A stretch of 50,178 nucleotides of DNA, from the NCBI RefSeq assembly GCF_000429985.1, contig NZ_AUCX01000025.1:1-50178 (forward strand), read 5' to 3'. This DNA comes from Maridesulfovibrio bastinii DSM 16055. GTDB lineage: Bacteria; Desulfobacterota; Desulfovibrionia; Desulfovibrionales; Desulfovibrionaceae. The notes beneath the pieces are model-generated. The model had not been told where the DNA came from. It saw only the letters and a list, made by a program, of their open reading frames with translations, and ran no database searches. Below are positions 1-8,261 of this stretch, one piece after another. The position numbers and the translations under genes are program-made. Every line of letters begins with the position of its first letter. Position 1 is the stretch's first letter.

Positions 1-1030
1 CCAGATCACGGTATCCATATGCCTGTCTTTTCATGGTTTTGATTTTGTTATTCGTTCCTTCCATTGGTCCTGATGAGATGGGATGCTCTTGCACGAGATA
101 TCCAGCTTTCCAAAAATGTTGCAGCATCTTTCTTGTTTGGCTGACTTCATATCTGACGCAGGTCTTCCTCCAGATGCTGCTGTTCATCTCTATCCGCATT
201 TAAATTTTCGGGATTTTTCAAAAGCAGCCATCTTGTGCCTTTCAGCACATCATTGCCCATCGTATCTTTCAATTCCCGGTGAAGCTTACGCCGAACTTCG
301 GTGAGTTTATCATTCATGAGTTTGACCACGTGGAAATGGTCAAAGACGAGAGGGATTCGCGGTAAATTCTCAAGAACTGCAACGATATATGCGGGAATGA
401 GATCCGTAGCTACAGCTTTTATTTTGGCTTTGTTGCGTTTCAATCTTGTCCAGAAAGGCAACAAGGCTTCAGCTCCTTTTCCATCTCCCACTAACACGAC
501 AGCTCCGCTTTTCAAATCCATGACCAGCGTCAGGTACTTATGTCCTTTACGTACGCTGATTTCATCGATTGCAATGTATTTTAACTCCGAAAGCTTGGGT
601 TTCCCGAACCGATGCTTCAGGTCACGTTTGAAGATGTCCTTAACCACATCCCAACCGACTCCAAGAAGAGTTGCAACATCAAGCATGGTCATCATCTTGA
701 CCAGCGACCTGACATAACGTTCGAATTTATGCGTATACAAGCGGCGTGGGGCACTATGGAAAGCTTAATACGTCTGATACAGCCACATTTACGGCACTGG
801 ACACGAGGCACATCGACAATGATCCAAATCGGCTTGATACCAACAGGGACAGTGCGTAACCAACGCTCACTTCTTCCTTTATGGATCACATGGCGGTGCT
901 TGCACCGTGAACACCTTACAAGCTTTGCTTTCGGCTTCACATAAATAAGCACGTTTCCGGAAATGAAATCCTGCCGGACATAGTCATAGCCGGACAGCCC
1001 CAAGGCGTGGTAGATGGAACTCGTGGACAT
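1..1030 (-). pseudogene. ISL3-family transposase, multiply disrupted and partial
   Basis: Reading leftward from the ATG at 1030, the N-terminus has the paired CxxC zinc-ribbon of ISL3 transposases (VRCSRCKHRH, then VQCRKCG). A frameshift near 735-740 moves into the frame carrying YTHKFERYV and the DDE core (YIAIDEIS, VFDHFHVVKLMND). That frame stops at a TGA at 147-149, where the family normally has Trp in DLRQIW, so TGG has become TGA. After the stop, the same frame reads SQPNKKDAATFLESW. The family's C-terminal motif, PISSGPMEGTNNKIK, then continues in another frame down to base 1. Compared with family members I know, stretches also seem to be missing before DLRQI and before PISSGP, so small deletions accompany the frameshifts. 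The lesions together make this a dead gene. The family call is firm; the exact lesion list would need an alignment to an intact copy. Confidence 0.9.
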
Positions 1031-1125
1031 GGAGATTCTTCCTTCTCGACGTTCATTGGCGTGAATATCGATTGGACGCCATGTCCTTTCATTTTGTCAA
1101 AAGTACGCTTGGGCCGGATGAACCA
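1..1125 (-). mobile_element. Decayed ISL3-family insertion sequence, cut by the left edge
   Basis: The segment holds the remains of an ISL3-family transposase on the minus strand plus its upstream non-coding end. The right boundary is set only approximately, at about 1100-1135, where TPR-protein coding sequence resumes on the plus strand. The other end lies outside the window. Terminal inverted repeats could not be compared because only one end is visible. The insertion disrupted a TPR-protein gene. The copy looks immobile because its transposase carries several independent lesions. Confidence 0.8.
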
Positions 1126-1134
1126 AAAGGTATC

Positions 1135-1348
1135 AGATTTAACCGGTGCAAAAAGTGCCTTTGAGAAAGCCGTAGAGTTCAATTCTGCTCTCGCAGGTCC
1201 CCATTTTCAGCTGAGCCTTGTCTGTGAAGAGCTTGGAGAAATAGATTACGCATTGAGTGAGGCTAAAAAAGCTGTAACCGCAGCAGCTGATAATAAATGT
1301 TTTAGCGACCGTTTGGAAAAACTTTTAAAACGGGTAGCTGCCAATTAA
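1135..1348 (+). pseudogene. 3' remnant of a TPR-repeat protein gene
   Basis: The open frame reads DLTGAKSAFEKAVEFN and then about 55 further residues, ending at the TAA at 1346-1348. Spacing of small and aromatic residues (A-x2-AF-x-KAVE, then GPHFQLSLV, then IDYALSEAKKAV) fits about two tetratricopeptide repeats. The 5' part of the gene is absent, because the sequence immediately upstream belongs to the ISL3 element. The ATG further upstream in this frame lies inside the insertion sequence and is probably not a native start. TPR domains scaffold protein-protein contacts, but the role of the original protein cannot be deduced from this fragment. Confidence 0.75.
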
Positions 1349-1452
1349 AGATTAAAAATATTTTCCAGTGATTAAGTTTAAAAATTACAGATTCAGGCTA
1401 AGGTAATGTAGGAATAGGCAGTGATTTGTTTTAAGATTATGCTATATATAAG

Positions 1453-1510
1453 TTGATTTTGATCAACAGTAAGCAACACATAATTTTAAAAATACTAAAT
1501 CAAAGAAGGA
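1453..1510 (+). promoter_or_regulatory. FNR/CRP-type palindrome and promoter of the alcohol dehydrogenase gene
   Basis: TTGATTTTGATCAA at 1453-1466 is a perfect palindrome matching the FNR-type consensus TTGAT-N4-ATCAA, which also fits TTGA-N6-TCAA as used by related CRP/FNR-superfamily regulators. A -10-like AATACT lies at 1491-1496, implying a start site near 1502. The palindrome centre (1459.5) would then lie at about -42, the class II activator position. A Shine-Dalgarno AAGGAG at 1505-1510 precedes the ATG at 1518. The motif match is seen directly; the transcription start is inferred. Confidence 0.65.
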
Positions 1511-1517
1511 GATTAAT

Positions 1518-2684
1518 ATGCTGCTTGATTTTTCTTTTTACAATCCTACAAAAATATATTTCGGAAAAGATTCGCTTGAAAACCTTAAAACTGAATTGTC
1601 AAATTATGGGGACACAGTTCTTCTGGCTTATGGAAAAACTGCCATTAAAAAAATCGCCCTTTATGATAAGGTGATTGAAATACTGAAAGATTCTGGCAAA
1701 AAAGTCGTCGAGCTTTCAGGTGTTATGCCTAACCCCATGTATTCCAAAATGATGGAAGGCTGCCAGCTCGTACGTGATAACAATGTCAGCCTCATTCTGG
1801 CTGTTGGTGGCGGATCTGTTATCGACTGCGCAAAAGCTATTTCCGCTGCCGCTTATTGCGAAGAAGAACCCTTCCAGAAGTATTGGCTTAATTTTGAAGA
1901 AGTCTCCAACAAGACTGTTCCTGTAGCTTCTATCCTTACAATGGTTGGAACAGGCTCCGAAATGAACGGCGGTTCGGTTATTACTCATGAGGAAACAAAA
2001 ATTAAATCCGGCAGGGTTTTTCCCCCGGATATGTATCCCAAGTTCTCCATACTGAATCCGGAATACACTTTTTCCGTATCCAGATATCAGATGCTCAGTG
2101 GGGGATTCGATACCATGTCCCACCTCATGGAGCAGTATTTCACCGGTGAGGATATAAATACCACAGACTATATAATTGAAGGTCTTTTGAAATCTTCAAT
2201 CGATAATATAAAAATGGCTCTTAAAGACCCTGAAGATTATATTTCAAGAAGTAATCTTATGTGGAACGCCACTATGGCACTCAATACCGTGACTGGTGTT
2301 TCCAAAGCTCAGGACTGGCAGGTGCATATGATTGAACACCAGCTTGGAGCATATACCGATTGCGCTCATGGAATGGGCCTTGCTGCTATCTCCTTGCCGT
2401 ATTACCGCTATATCTATTCATACGGCCTTGATAAATTTGTCAGGTTTGCGACAGAAGTCTGGGGAGTTTCTCCTGAAGGTAAATCCAAGGATGCCATCGC
2501 TGTTGAAGGCCTTGATGCTCTTGAAAAGTTTATGAAAGAGTGCGGCATGGTAACTTCAATTAAAGAACTTGGAGCAACAGAAGAAATGCTTCCTAAAATT
2601 GCCGAATCAACTTTTATACTTGAAAACGGATATAAAAAACTGACAACCGAAGAAGTTCTTGAAATTTTGAAAAAGTGCTTCTAA
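1518..2684 (+). CDS. Iron-containing alcohol dehydrogenase (butanol dehydrogenase type)
   Basis: A cytoplasmic NAD(P)-dependent group III alcohol dehydrogenase that interconverts aldehydes and alcohols. At 388 residues it is full length for the BdhA/YqhD branch. The N-terminal dinucleotide-binding half contains the GGGSVIDCAKAI motif near residues 97-108. The C-terminal all-helical half carries the iron ligands: Asp and His in GGFDTMSHLMEQ, His in MIEHQLGAY, and His in CAHGMGLA. The start is set by AAGGAG at 1505-1510. The gene is monocistronic, flanked by an FNR-type promoter and a strong terminator, which suggests induction by low oxygen or another FNR-family signal. The substrate is not readable from sequence; YqhD-like enzymes often reduce short-chain or stress-derived aldehydes. 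Confidence 0.95.
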   Translation: MLLDFSFYNPTKIYFGKDSLENLKTELSNYGDTVLLAYGKTAIKKIALYDKVIEILKDSGKKVVELSGVMPNPMYSKMMEGCQLVRDNNVSLILAVGGGSVIDCAKAISAAAYCEEEPFQKYWLNFEEVSNKTVPVASILTMVGTGSEMNGGSVITHEETKIKSGRVFPPDMYPKFSILNPEYTFSVSRYQMLSGGFDTMSHLMEQYFTGEDINTTDYIIEGLLKSSIDNIKMALKDPEDYISRSNLMWNATMALNTVTGVSKAQDWQVHMIEHQLGAYTDCAHGMGLAAISLPYYRYIYSYGLDKFVRFATEVWGVSPEGKSKDAIAVEGLDALEKFMKECGMVTSIKELGATEEMLPKIAESTFILENGYKKLTTEEVLEILKKCF

Positions 2685-2706
2685 TTTAAACCTGTTAAAA
2701 AAATGA

Positions 2707-2747
2707 AGCCCCCGGCAGTGATCACAATTCACTGCCGGGGGCTTTCT
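2707..2747 (+). terminator. Intrinsic terminator after the alcohol dehydrogenase
   Basis: A perfect 15-bp stem, AGCCCCCGGCAGTGA at 2707-2721 against 2729-2743, has a 7-base loop and a short pyrimidine-rich tail. It lies 23 bases past the stop codon at 2684. Confidence 0.85.
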
Positions 2748-2892
2748 GGTAATAGTTTTAAGCCCTGCCTGTCCGAGCTAAAGATGAGCTACATATTTCA
2801 TTAATGAGTTTAATAAATTTATCTGTTAGAATTTTTCATATATTGTTTTTAAGAATTTTTAATAATCTGAATCTTAAATGAAAAAACTCTAA

Positions 2893-4269
2893 ATGAAGTA
2901 TAAAATAAATTTTTTCAAAGTCTTAATGATTTTTCTTAGCACAATGGTGCTTCTTAGCTCCTGTGCAGGGTTCAAGACCCCTGACACAAGCGCTATACAT
3001 CTTGCTGATCTGGATATCTTTCCGCAAAACGCTTCCGCCTTTGCTTTCGAGGGGGATAAGCTCCTTGTTTCTCCTGCTGAATCTGCTGAATTGGCTGAAG
3101 ATTATAAAAAGTCATTTTTTGATCCGTGGCACCGGAGCTCTCCGCTAATAGACAGCAAGGACGCTTTCTGGGCTTTGGAAGCCTTTGCAGGGCATGATAT
3201 TTTTGGTGAAAATACTTTAAAGAGAAATGCTGAATGGCTTGATAAATTAAAAAAATTAAGCAGCGTTTCAGCATATCCTGTTCTGCATTTGCCGGCTGTC
3301 ACAGTGAGAAATACTTCGTTAAAAGCTCTCCCGACAAATAAACCTATTTTTTATGATTTCAAGAAAGGTGGCGAAGGTTTCCCCTTTGATTACAATCAGA
3401 ACAGTGCTGTCTGGGCCGGGACTCCATTACTTGTGACCCATATATCCGCAGATGGGCTCTGGCTGCATGTGGAATGCCGGTTCGCTTTCGGCTGGATAAA
3501 GGTGCAGGATATTGCCTTTGTTGATAGCTGTTTCATCAAGAAATATGAGTCATTGAAACTTGCCGCCATTGTTAAAGATAATATTCCATTGCGAGGTAAT
3601 AACGGATTCTCAGTTGCCGCAGGGCGGATAGGAATGCTGCTGCCTAGAAGTGGTGATAATCATCTGCTGATCCCGCAAAGAGATATAGCTGGTATGGCGG
3701 AATTAAAAGAGGTCAGGATTCAAAGTGACCAGATTGCTGACTGGCCGCTGCCTTTCACTGAAAATAATATGGCCGGACTCATCAATCAGATTATGGGACA
3801 ACAGTATGGCTGGGGCGGGCTCTATCAGGACAGGGATTGCTCCGCCACAACTATGGATATTTTCAGTGTTTTTGGTGTCGGAATTCCCAGAAACTCAAGT
3901 CAGCAGGCTGCGGTTGGAAAAATTGTCGATTTGAGCAGTTTAACGATAGAAGAAAAAACCGGGGTTATTGCTGCGCAAGCCATTCCGTTTAGAACTCTGT
4001 TGGAAAAGAAAGGTCATATCGTGCTTTATCTGGGTGAATTTAATGGTCATCCGGCGGTACTCCAGACCATGTGGGGGATCAAAACAATTGACCCTGATGA
4101 CGGCAGTGAAGGCCGCTTCATTGTCGGTAAAACGTGTATCACCGGCCTTGAATCCGGCAGAGACATTCCTCATGCTGATCTTCCGGCGACCCTGCTTATA
4201 AAAGGGCTTAAAACCATGTCTTTTCCTCTTGTGGATAGAGGCAGTTCACAGGTTAAGTCAGAACCATAA
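2893..4269 (+). CDS. SH3-domain NlpC/P60 lipoprotein, probable cell-wall hydrolase
   Basis: A predicted lipoprotein with an N-terminal hydrophobic segment and lipobox LSSC, with Cys24 as the lipidated residue. The middle part (about residues 150-270) resembles bacterial SH3-type domains found ahead of NlpC/P60 peptidases. The C-terminal NlpC/P60 domain has the nucleophile in DCSATTM (Cys316), preceded by the typical YGWGG, and the catalytic His in KKGHIVLYLG (His375). Enzymes of this type cut peptide bonds in peptidoglycan stems, often at D-Glu-diamino-acid links. At 458 residues it matches the SH3-NlpC lipoproteins common in Desulfovibrio. The start has only a weak Shine-Dalgarno, but the signal peptide begins right at it. 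It appears monocistronic. The exact bond cleaved is not known. Confidence 0.9.
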   Translation: MKYKINFFKVLMIFLSTMVLLSSCAGFKTPDTSAIHLADLDIFPQNASAFAFEGDKLLVSPAESAELAEDYKKSFFDPWHRSSPLIDSKDAFWALEAFAGHDIFGENTLKRNAEWLDKLKKLSSVSAYPVLHLPAVTVRNTSLKALPTNKPIFYDFKKGGEGFPFDYNQNSAVWAGTPLLVTHISADGLWLHVECRFAFGWIKVQDIAFVDSCFIKKYESLKLAAIVKDNIPLRGNNGFSVAAGRIGMLLPRSGDNHLLIPQRDIAGMAELKEVRIQSDQIADWPLPFTENNMAGLINQIMGQQYGWGGLYQDRDCSATTMDIFSVFGVGIPRNSSQQAAVGKIVDLSSLTIEEKTGVIAAQAIPFRTLLEKKGHIVLYLGEFNGHPAVLQTMWGIKTIDPDDGSEGRFIVGKTCITGLESGRDIPHADLPATLLIKGLKTMSFPLVDRGSSQVKSEP

Positions 4270-4834
4270 TGATGGAGCTGCATATTATCTCTTTGATAAA
4301 ATTTTATGATTAAATGACAGGATCAGGTGCTCAGGAGAGATTTTAGAGAAATAGGAATAGTACTGAAATTTTTTGAAATTATCTTTATACTATTGCCGGA
4401 CTCCGGCTTTGGGATCAGAGTCCGGCTATAGTATAAGGAGGCTGTAGGTACACGGAGTTTGACACGTTTATTCCAGTACCATAGGCAGGTGTTGCTTAAA
4501 TCTGTGTTCTTAACAGAGACAGTCCCTTAAATTGAGATATAAACAATATTAACTGTTTTTATCAAAGAAGCTGAAATTCTCCTGTCTTTTTCTTCAGGAT
4601 ATCAGCCCGGTTTCTTTGACATAACAGACTGCCGCTCACTGACAGTATGGTTTATATCCGGAAGAAACCACTTCCGTTATGGTAAGATGCCTGATTTGTT
4701 TACTATCAGGCATGGTCACCGTTTGACTATTTAATAGGCATATAGTTCAAGTTTGACATTAAATGCAGCTACGCAATATTTCTAAAATTTTAATAATATG
4801 CTGATATATAAGAGTATTGTCACAATACTAAAAT
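4270..4834. other. 565-bp intergenic region with two hairpins
   Basis: No convincing gene is visible between the convergent NlpC/P60 and YkgJ genes. It holds a very strong hairpin at 4385-4436 (listed separately) and a weaker one at 4687-4713 with a 9-bp stem (ATGCCTGAT/ATCAGGCAT). For simple convergent genes this spacer is long, so an RNA gene or degraded sequence is possible. Confidence 0.5.
4385..4436. other. Long stem-loop, possible terminator or structured RNA
   Basis: Bases 4385-4403 pair with 4418-4436 as a 19-bp stem containing one mismatch, with a 14-base loop. The stem core is GCCGGACTC/GAGTCCGGC. Neither strand has a T-run directly after it, so it is not a classic intrinsic terminator. 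It lies 115 bases past the NlpC/P60 stop codon. Confidence 0.6.
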
Positions 4835-5638
4835 TTATTCGGGTATGATTTTTTGTACAGATTCTGCAAAAAATGGTTTTCCACCCAGCCATTTTTCAGA
4901 ATAATCGATAATTTTTTTATCGATACCGCCAGAAAGAAGCAGCCCCACTGCCCGTGGTAACAGCAGAAATCCTGTTTCCAGTCCCATATCTCTTCTGCCG
5001 TTCATAAGACCACGCTGATAACTTTCAGCAATTATTCTTAATAAAGGATGATTTTCTATGGGGGCCATAGCATTACCGGTTTCATTACTTTGTCTGCACA
5101 TATCCGAGTTTACGGAGTTCCAGCCTCTGCATACCAGTGGACGTGCTTCATAAATAGAGCAGGTTCCGTTTTCCAGAAACAAACAAGGATATAGATGTCT
5201 GTTCATTCCTATTTCATGTCGGCTCTTGTTCTTTAAACTCAACAGCAAATTTTCAGTTTTTTCCTGAAGCCCGTGCAACTGAGCTGTTGATCTTGTCTCA
5301 AGCAGATGGAATCCCAGAAACAGTGCTTCCGGTTCGGAAAGAGAAACCTGATTGATACAACAGTACGTGCAGCCACGTTTGCAGGCCAGAGGCGGGGAGA
5401 GAGTTAGCTCCTTTAACATTGCAGATAAGCTTTCGTATGAATTTTTGATAAGCTGATATAGATTTTTTATTTTAGAATCCGGTGAATCCTCCGAAAGTTC
5501 CTGCAGAAAAATGTTGCGCTGTTCTGTTTCTATCTTCTGGGAAATAATTTTAAACTGGTCAGCTTTTTTATTGAATGCCCGCTTGGACGATGATCGCCGG
5601 GATTTATTCCCCTGTTTGTTTTTATTACGGCGTACCAT
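4835..5638 (-). CDS. YkgJ-family cysteine-cluster protein
   Basis: A 267-residue protein with the metal-chelating cysteine cluster of the YkgJ (UPF0153) family: CKRGCTYCC near residue 95, a later YPCLFLENGTCSIYEARP, then LVCRGW. These Cys residues are thought to bind Zn or an Fe-S cluster. The N-terminal 30 residues are very basic (RRNKNKQGNKSRRSSSKR), which could contact nucleic acid. It has no signal peptide and no operon partner. The physiological role of the family is not established. The family call is secure from the spaced cysteines and the RPLVCR motif. Confidence 0.9.
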   Translation of the reverse strand: MVRRNKNKQGNKSRRSSSKRAFNKKADQFKIISQKIETEQRNIFLQELSEDSPDSKIKNLYQLIKNSYESLSAMLKELTLSPPLACKRGCTYCCINQVSLSEPEALFLGFHLLETRSTAQLHGLQEKTENLLLSLKNKSRHEIGMNRHLYPCLFLENGTCSIYEARPLVCRGWNSVNSDMCRQSNETGNAMAPIENHPLLRIIAESYQRGLMNGRRDMGLETGFLLLPRAVGLLLSGGIDKKIIDYSEKWLGGKPFFAESVQKIIPE

Positions 5639-6057
5639 TTTTAACCTCTTGTATTTGCAATCTTTTATTAGTGGAAAAAAAGTAGAAAAAAGGTGGAAAT
5701 AATTTATAAATACGGCTGGGTAAAAGTGGATTGCCTGTAGGAAGGTATGAAAAACTATTACAGCTCATTATTGAGGCTGTAAATATTAATATGCATTATT
5801 AATGATGAGTAGTGCATTGCTCTTTAGTATCGCATAACGATTTACCACGATTTATTTAATACTATTTTATGTTTTTGGCACTGTAATTTGATCTTTAAAG
5901 TTGTGCAGAAGTTAAAAATTAAATTCATAGTAAATATGATATATTTTTTTAAGGCATCATCTTGAGTATAGTAGATTGGTTTTTGATCTGTCTTATTGAT
6001 TCTAAAAGTCTTATGGGGTGCGTAGTTAGCATATAGACTTGTCAGGTGGAGGGGAAC
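5639..6057. other. AT-rich divergent intergenic region
   Basis: About 420 bases separate the divergent YkgJ and acyltransferase genes. I see AT-rich sequence that must hold both promoters, but no RNA gene, riboswitch or clear operator. The only feature for the downstream gene is the GGAGG at 6048-6052. Confidence 0.5.
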
Positions 6058-7122
6058 TTGGGAATCATCAGGTTGTTACTTGCTATAGCAGTGTGTAACT
6101 CACATTTCGAATTAACTGCCTTACCTATGGTTGATGGACATGAAGCGGTTCTGTCCTTTTTTGCAGTTTCAGGTTTTTACATGGCTATGATTCTGGATAC
6201 CAGAAATTATTGCGCCAGAGATTTTTATAAAAGCAGGTTACATGGACTGTATCCGATATATATTTTCGCTGTCGGTGTAAGTGCCTTTCTGTTGTTTACA
6301 CTGGATATACATCCGCTTGTCAGCAGAAAGGAGATGCTTTCTGTTATTGCTGATCCGGCAGGTTTTTTTCTGGTCATGTGGACAACTTTCTGTACGCTTG
6401 GTCAGGAGCTGCTTTTCAGTCTTGATTTTTCAAATTCCGGGCATCTTTATTTCATCTCAAAAGAGATGCACAGCCTCTATAATGTTGCTTTTCTTGTACA
6501 GGGCTGGTCGCTTTCCCTTGAAACAGTTTTTTATTTAATAGCTCCGTTTCTGGTGTTGCGGGGTGACAGGTCCATCTTCATTCTAAGCTGCATAAGTCTC
6601 ATTTTCAGAATCAGTATTGTAAATTCATCTCTGGCCGATCAAAGTTTTTTCCTGCGTTTTTTCCCGGCAGACTTCTGGTTGTTCGGGTTCGGTATCCTCT
6701 CATACAGGTTTCACCGCAGCTTATCTGATAAGGCTTGCCTGATTGACTGTATGGCTTTTGTTCTACTCACTGTTCTTGTTATGACCGCAGGCCTTGCCGG
6801 AAAAAAGGTTGAACCGTTTCTACTCCCGGTCAGCACTATCATTTTGCAGCCTTATATCTTCAGATTGTTAAAAAATGTGCCTGTAGATCGCGTTATCGGC
6901 AAAATTACCTACCCATTCTATCTGCTGCATTATACGGTGATAGGTCTTTTTGAAGAGTATTCTGATGATCCCGAAGGGTGGCAGATTTTTGCTGTTTCGC
7001 TTTCTGCTGCAATAGTTGTTTATATCGTTTTTAATTTGAAGTCTGATGTCTTTAAACCCTGGTTCGGTAGTCCTTTCGGTTCAGTCGGTGGCAGATTCAG
7101 GAGGATTAAGCAGAATGTGTAA
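6058..7122 (+). CDS. Acyltransferase 3 family membrane protein
   Basis: A polytopic inner-membrane protein of the acyltransferase 3 (OafA-like) family, which moves acyl groups onto surface or exported glycans and lipids. About ten hydrophobic segments are visible. The N-terminal helix carries the family-type His in CNSHFEL, followed by the loop motif FFAVSGFYMAMIL. WSLSLETVFYLIAP, typical of the family, lies near the middle and YPFYLLHYTVIGLF near the end. An in-frame GTG at 6046 could also start it, but GGAGG at 6048-6052 sits correctly for TTG at 6058, which I prefer. It is monocistronic, tail to tail with the efflux operon. Acyl donor and acceptor are unknown. Confidence 0.85.
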   Translation: MGIIRLLLAIAVCNSHFELTALPMVDGHEAVLSFFAVSGFYMAMILDTRNYCARDFYKSRLHGLYPIYIFAVGVSAFLLFTLDIHPLVSRKEMLSVIADPAGFFLVMWTTFCTLGQELLFSLDFSNSGHLYFISKEMHSLYNVAFLVQGWSLSLETVFYLIAPFLVLRGDRSIFILSCISLIFRISIVNSSLADQSFFLRFFPADFWLFGFGILSYRFHRSLSDKACLIDCMAFVLLTVLVMTAGLAGKKVEPFLLPVSTIILQPYIFRLLKNVPVDRVIGKITYPFYLLHYTVIGLFEEYSDDPEGWQIFAVSLSAAIVVYIVFNLKSDVFKPWFGSPFGSVGGRFRRIKQNV

Positions 7123-7152
7123 AATTTTTTGGTTTAAAAAAGGTTCTCTATT

Positions 7153-8058
7153 TTAATAGAAACATATTTTTCTGAGTCCGTCTTTTTTGTCGTCAAGTAC
7201 TGTGACTGTTGCTGTTCTTCCTGCTATGAGTCTGGTTCCTTCGGGAATTTTATCGATTTCGATGCGGACCGGAATTCTCTGTGCCAGCCGGACCCATGCA
7301 AAGGTTGGTTCAACATTGGCGAGAAGACCTGATGTGCTGTGGTTGTCATTATCCTGAATGCCTCCGGCAATACTTGTGACATGACCGAACAGGGGTTCAC
7401 TGGAACCCATAATGTCGATTCTGACCGGATCATTTTCCATTATATTTGAAAGTTTTGTTTCTTCAAAATATCCCGCTATATAAAAGGACTCTGAATCAAC
7501 CAGAGCCGCTACCGGCTGTCCTGCCTGAGCATAGTTTCCCGGGCGCAGGGAAAAGTTGGTTATAATACCGTTTACCGGGGCTTTTACGCTGGCACGTTTT
7601 AAATTGAGTCTTGCAAGTTTAAGTTTTGTCCGGGCATTGTTATAGGCTGCTCTGGCCTGTTCCAGATCTGTTTTAGCCACCTGACTGCGCTGAGCACTTA
7701 CGGCCTGACTCGAAGCCAGTGCTTTATATCTGTTGTAGTCTTTTTGGGTCAGGGCAAGTGTGGCCTTTGTACTTTCAACTTCTGTTTCGGCCTGTTCCAG
7801 AGCAAGTGTATACCGCTTGGGGTCGACCTGAAAAAGAAGATCTCCCTTATGGACCTGCTGATTGTCTTTTACAAAAACTTTATCAATCAGCCCTGAAACA
7901 TCGGGGGCTATATGAACTACATCCGCACAGATACGTCCGTCTCTTGTCCATGGTGATTCCATATAAAAATTCCAGATATGCATCCCAAGCATTCCGGCGA
8001 AAGATATCATGATCATTGTCAGCAGAATACTGCCTGATTTTTTAAACATTTGTTTCAT
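7153..8058 (-). CDS. HlyD-family membrane-fusion protein (AaeA-like)
   Basis: The periplasmic adaptor of an efflux pump. One N-terminal transmembrane helix (about residues 9-28) is followed by the motif SPWTRDGRI, typical of AaeA/EmrA-type adaptors. A biotinyl-lipoyl half-motif comes next (VSGLIDKVFVKDNQQVHKGD). A helical hairpin follows (residues about 75-150), then the second lipoyl half (VKAPVNGIITNFSLRPGNYA) and a beta-barrel domain. At 301 residues it is close to E. coli AaeA. Its start overlaps the DUF1656 gene stop by 4 bases, so the two are translationally coupled. It should link the FUSC transporter to an outer-membrane channel encoded elsewhere. Confidence 0.93.
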   Translation of the reverse strand: MKQMFKKSGSILLTMIMISFAGMLGMHIWNFYMESPWTRDGRICADVVHIAPDVSGLIDKVFVKDNQQVHKGDLLFQVDPKRYTLALEQAETEVESTKATLALTQKDYNRYKALASSQAVSAQRSQVAKTDLEQARAAYNNARTKLKLARLNLKRASVKAPVNGIITNFSLRPGNYAQAGQPVAALVDSESFYIAGYFEETKLSNIMENDPVRIDIMGSSEPLFGHVTSIAGGIQDNDNHSTSGLLANVEPTFAWVRLAQRIPVRIEIDKIPEGTRLIAGRTATVTVLDDKKDGLRKICFY

Positions 8059-8261
8059 ATCAAGTACCTGTTGTAGATAATAACGTTTAGGCAGAGTAGG
8101 GTTACAAAAAGAGCCAGATTAAATAAGGCCTTGTGCCATACCAGCCTGTAGAAACCGATGCGGACCAGAATTTTGCAGGCGACCCAGTTTTGGACCAGCG
8201 AAATAAGCATAATTACAGCTATTACCGGGATAAACATTCCGTAAATATTAATTTCCTGCAT
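8055..8261 (-). CDS. DUF1656 small membrane protein (AaeX-like)
   Basis: A 68-residue protein with two hydrophobic segments (about 8-26 and 45-63) and the N-terminal pattern EINIYGMFIPV characteristic of DUF1656/AaeX. It overlaps the FUSC gene by 14 bases and the HlyD gene by 4 bases. Such proteins nearly always sit between an AaeB-type transporter and its adaptor. Their mechanical role is not established; they are presumed accessory to the pump. Confidence 0.9.
   Translation of the reverse strand: MQEINIYGMFIPVIAVIMLISLVQNWVACKILVRIGFYRLVWHKALFNLALFVTLLCLNVIIYNRYLI

Noticed and set aside
1007-1134. 5' part of the plus-strand frame running into the TPR remnant
   Set aside because: This part is insertion-sequence DNA read on the opposite strand. 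Only the portion after about 1135 is TPR-like.
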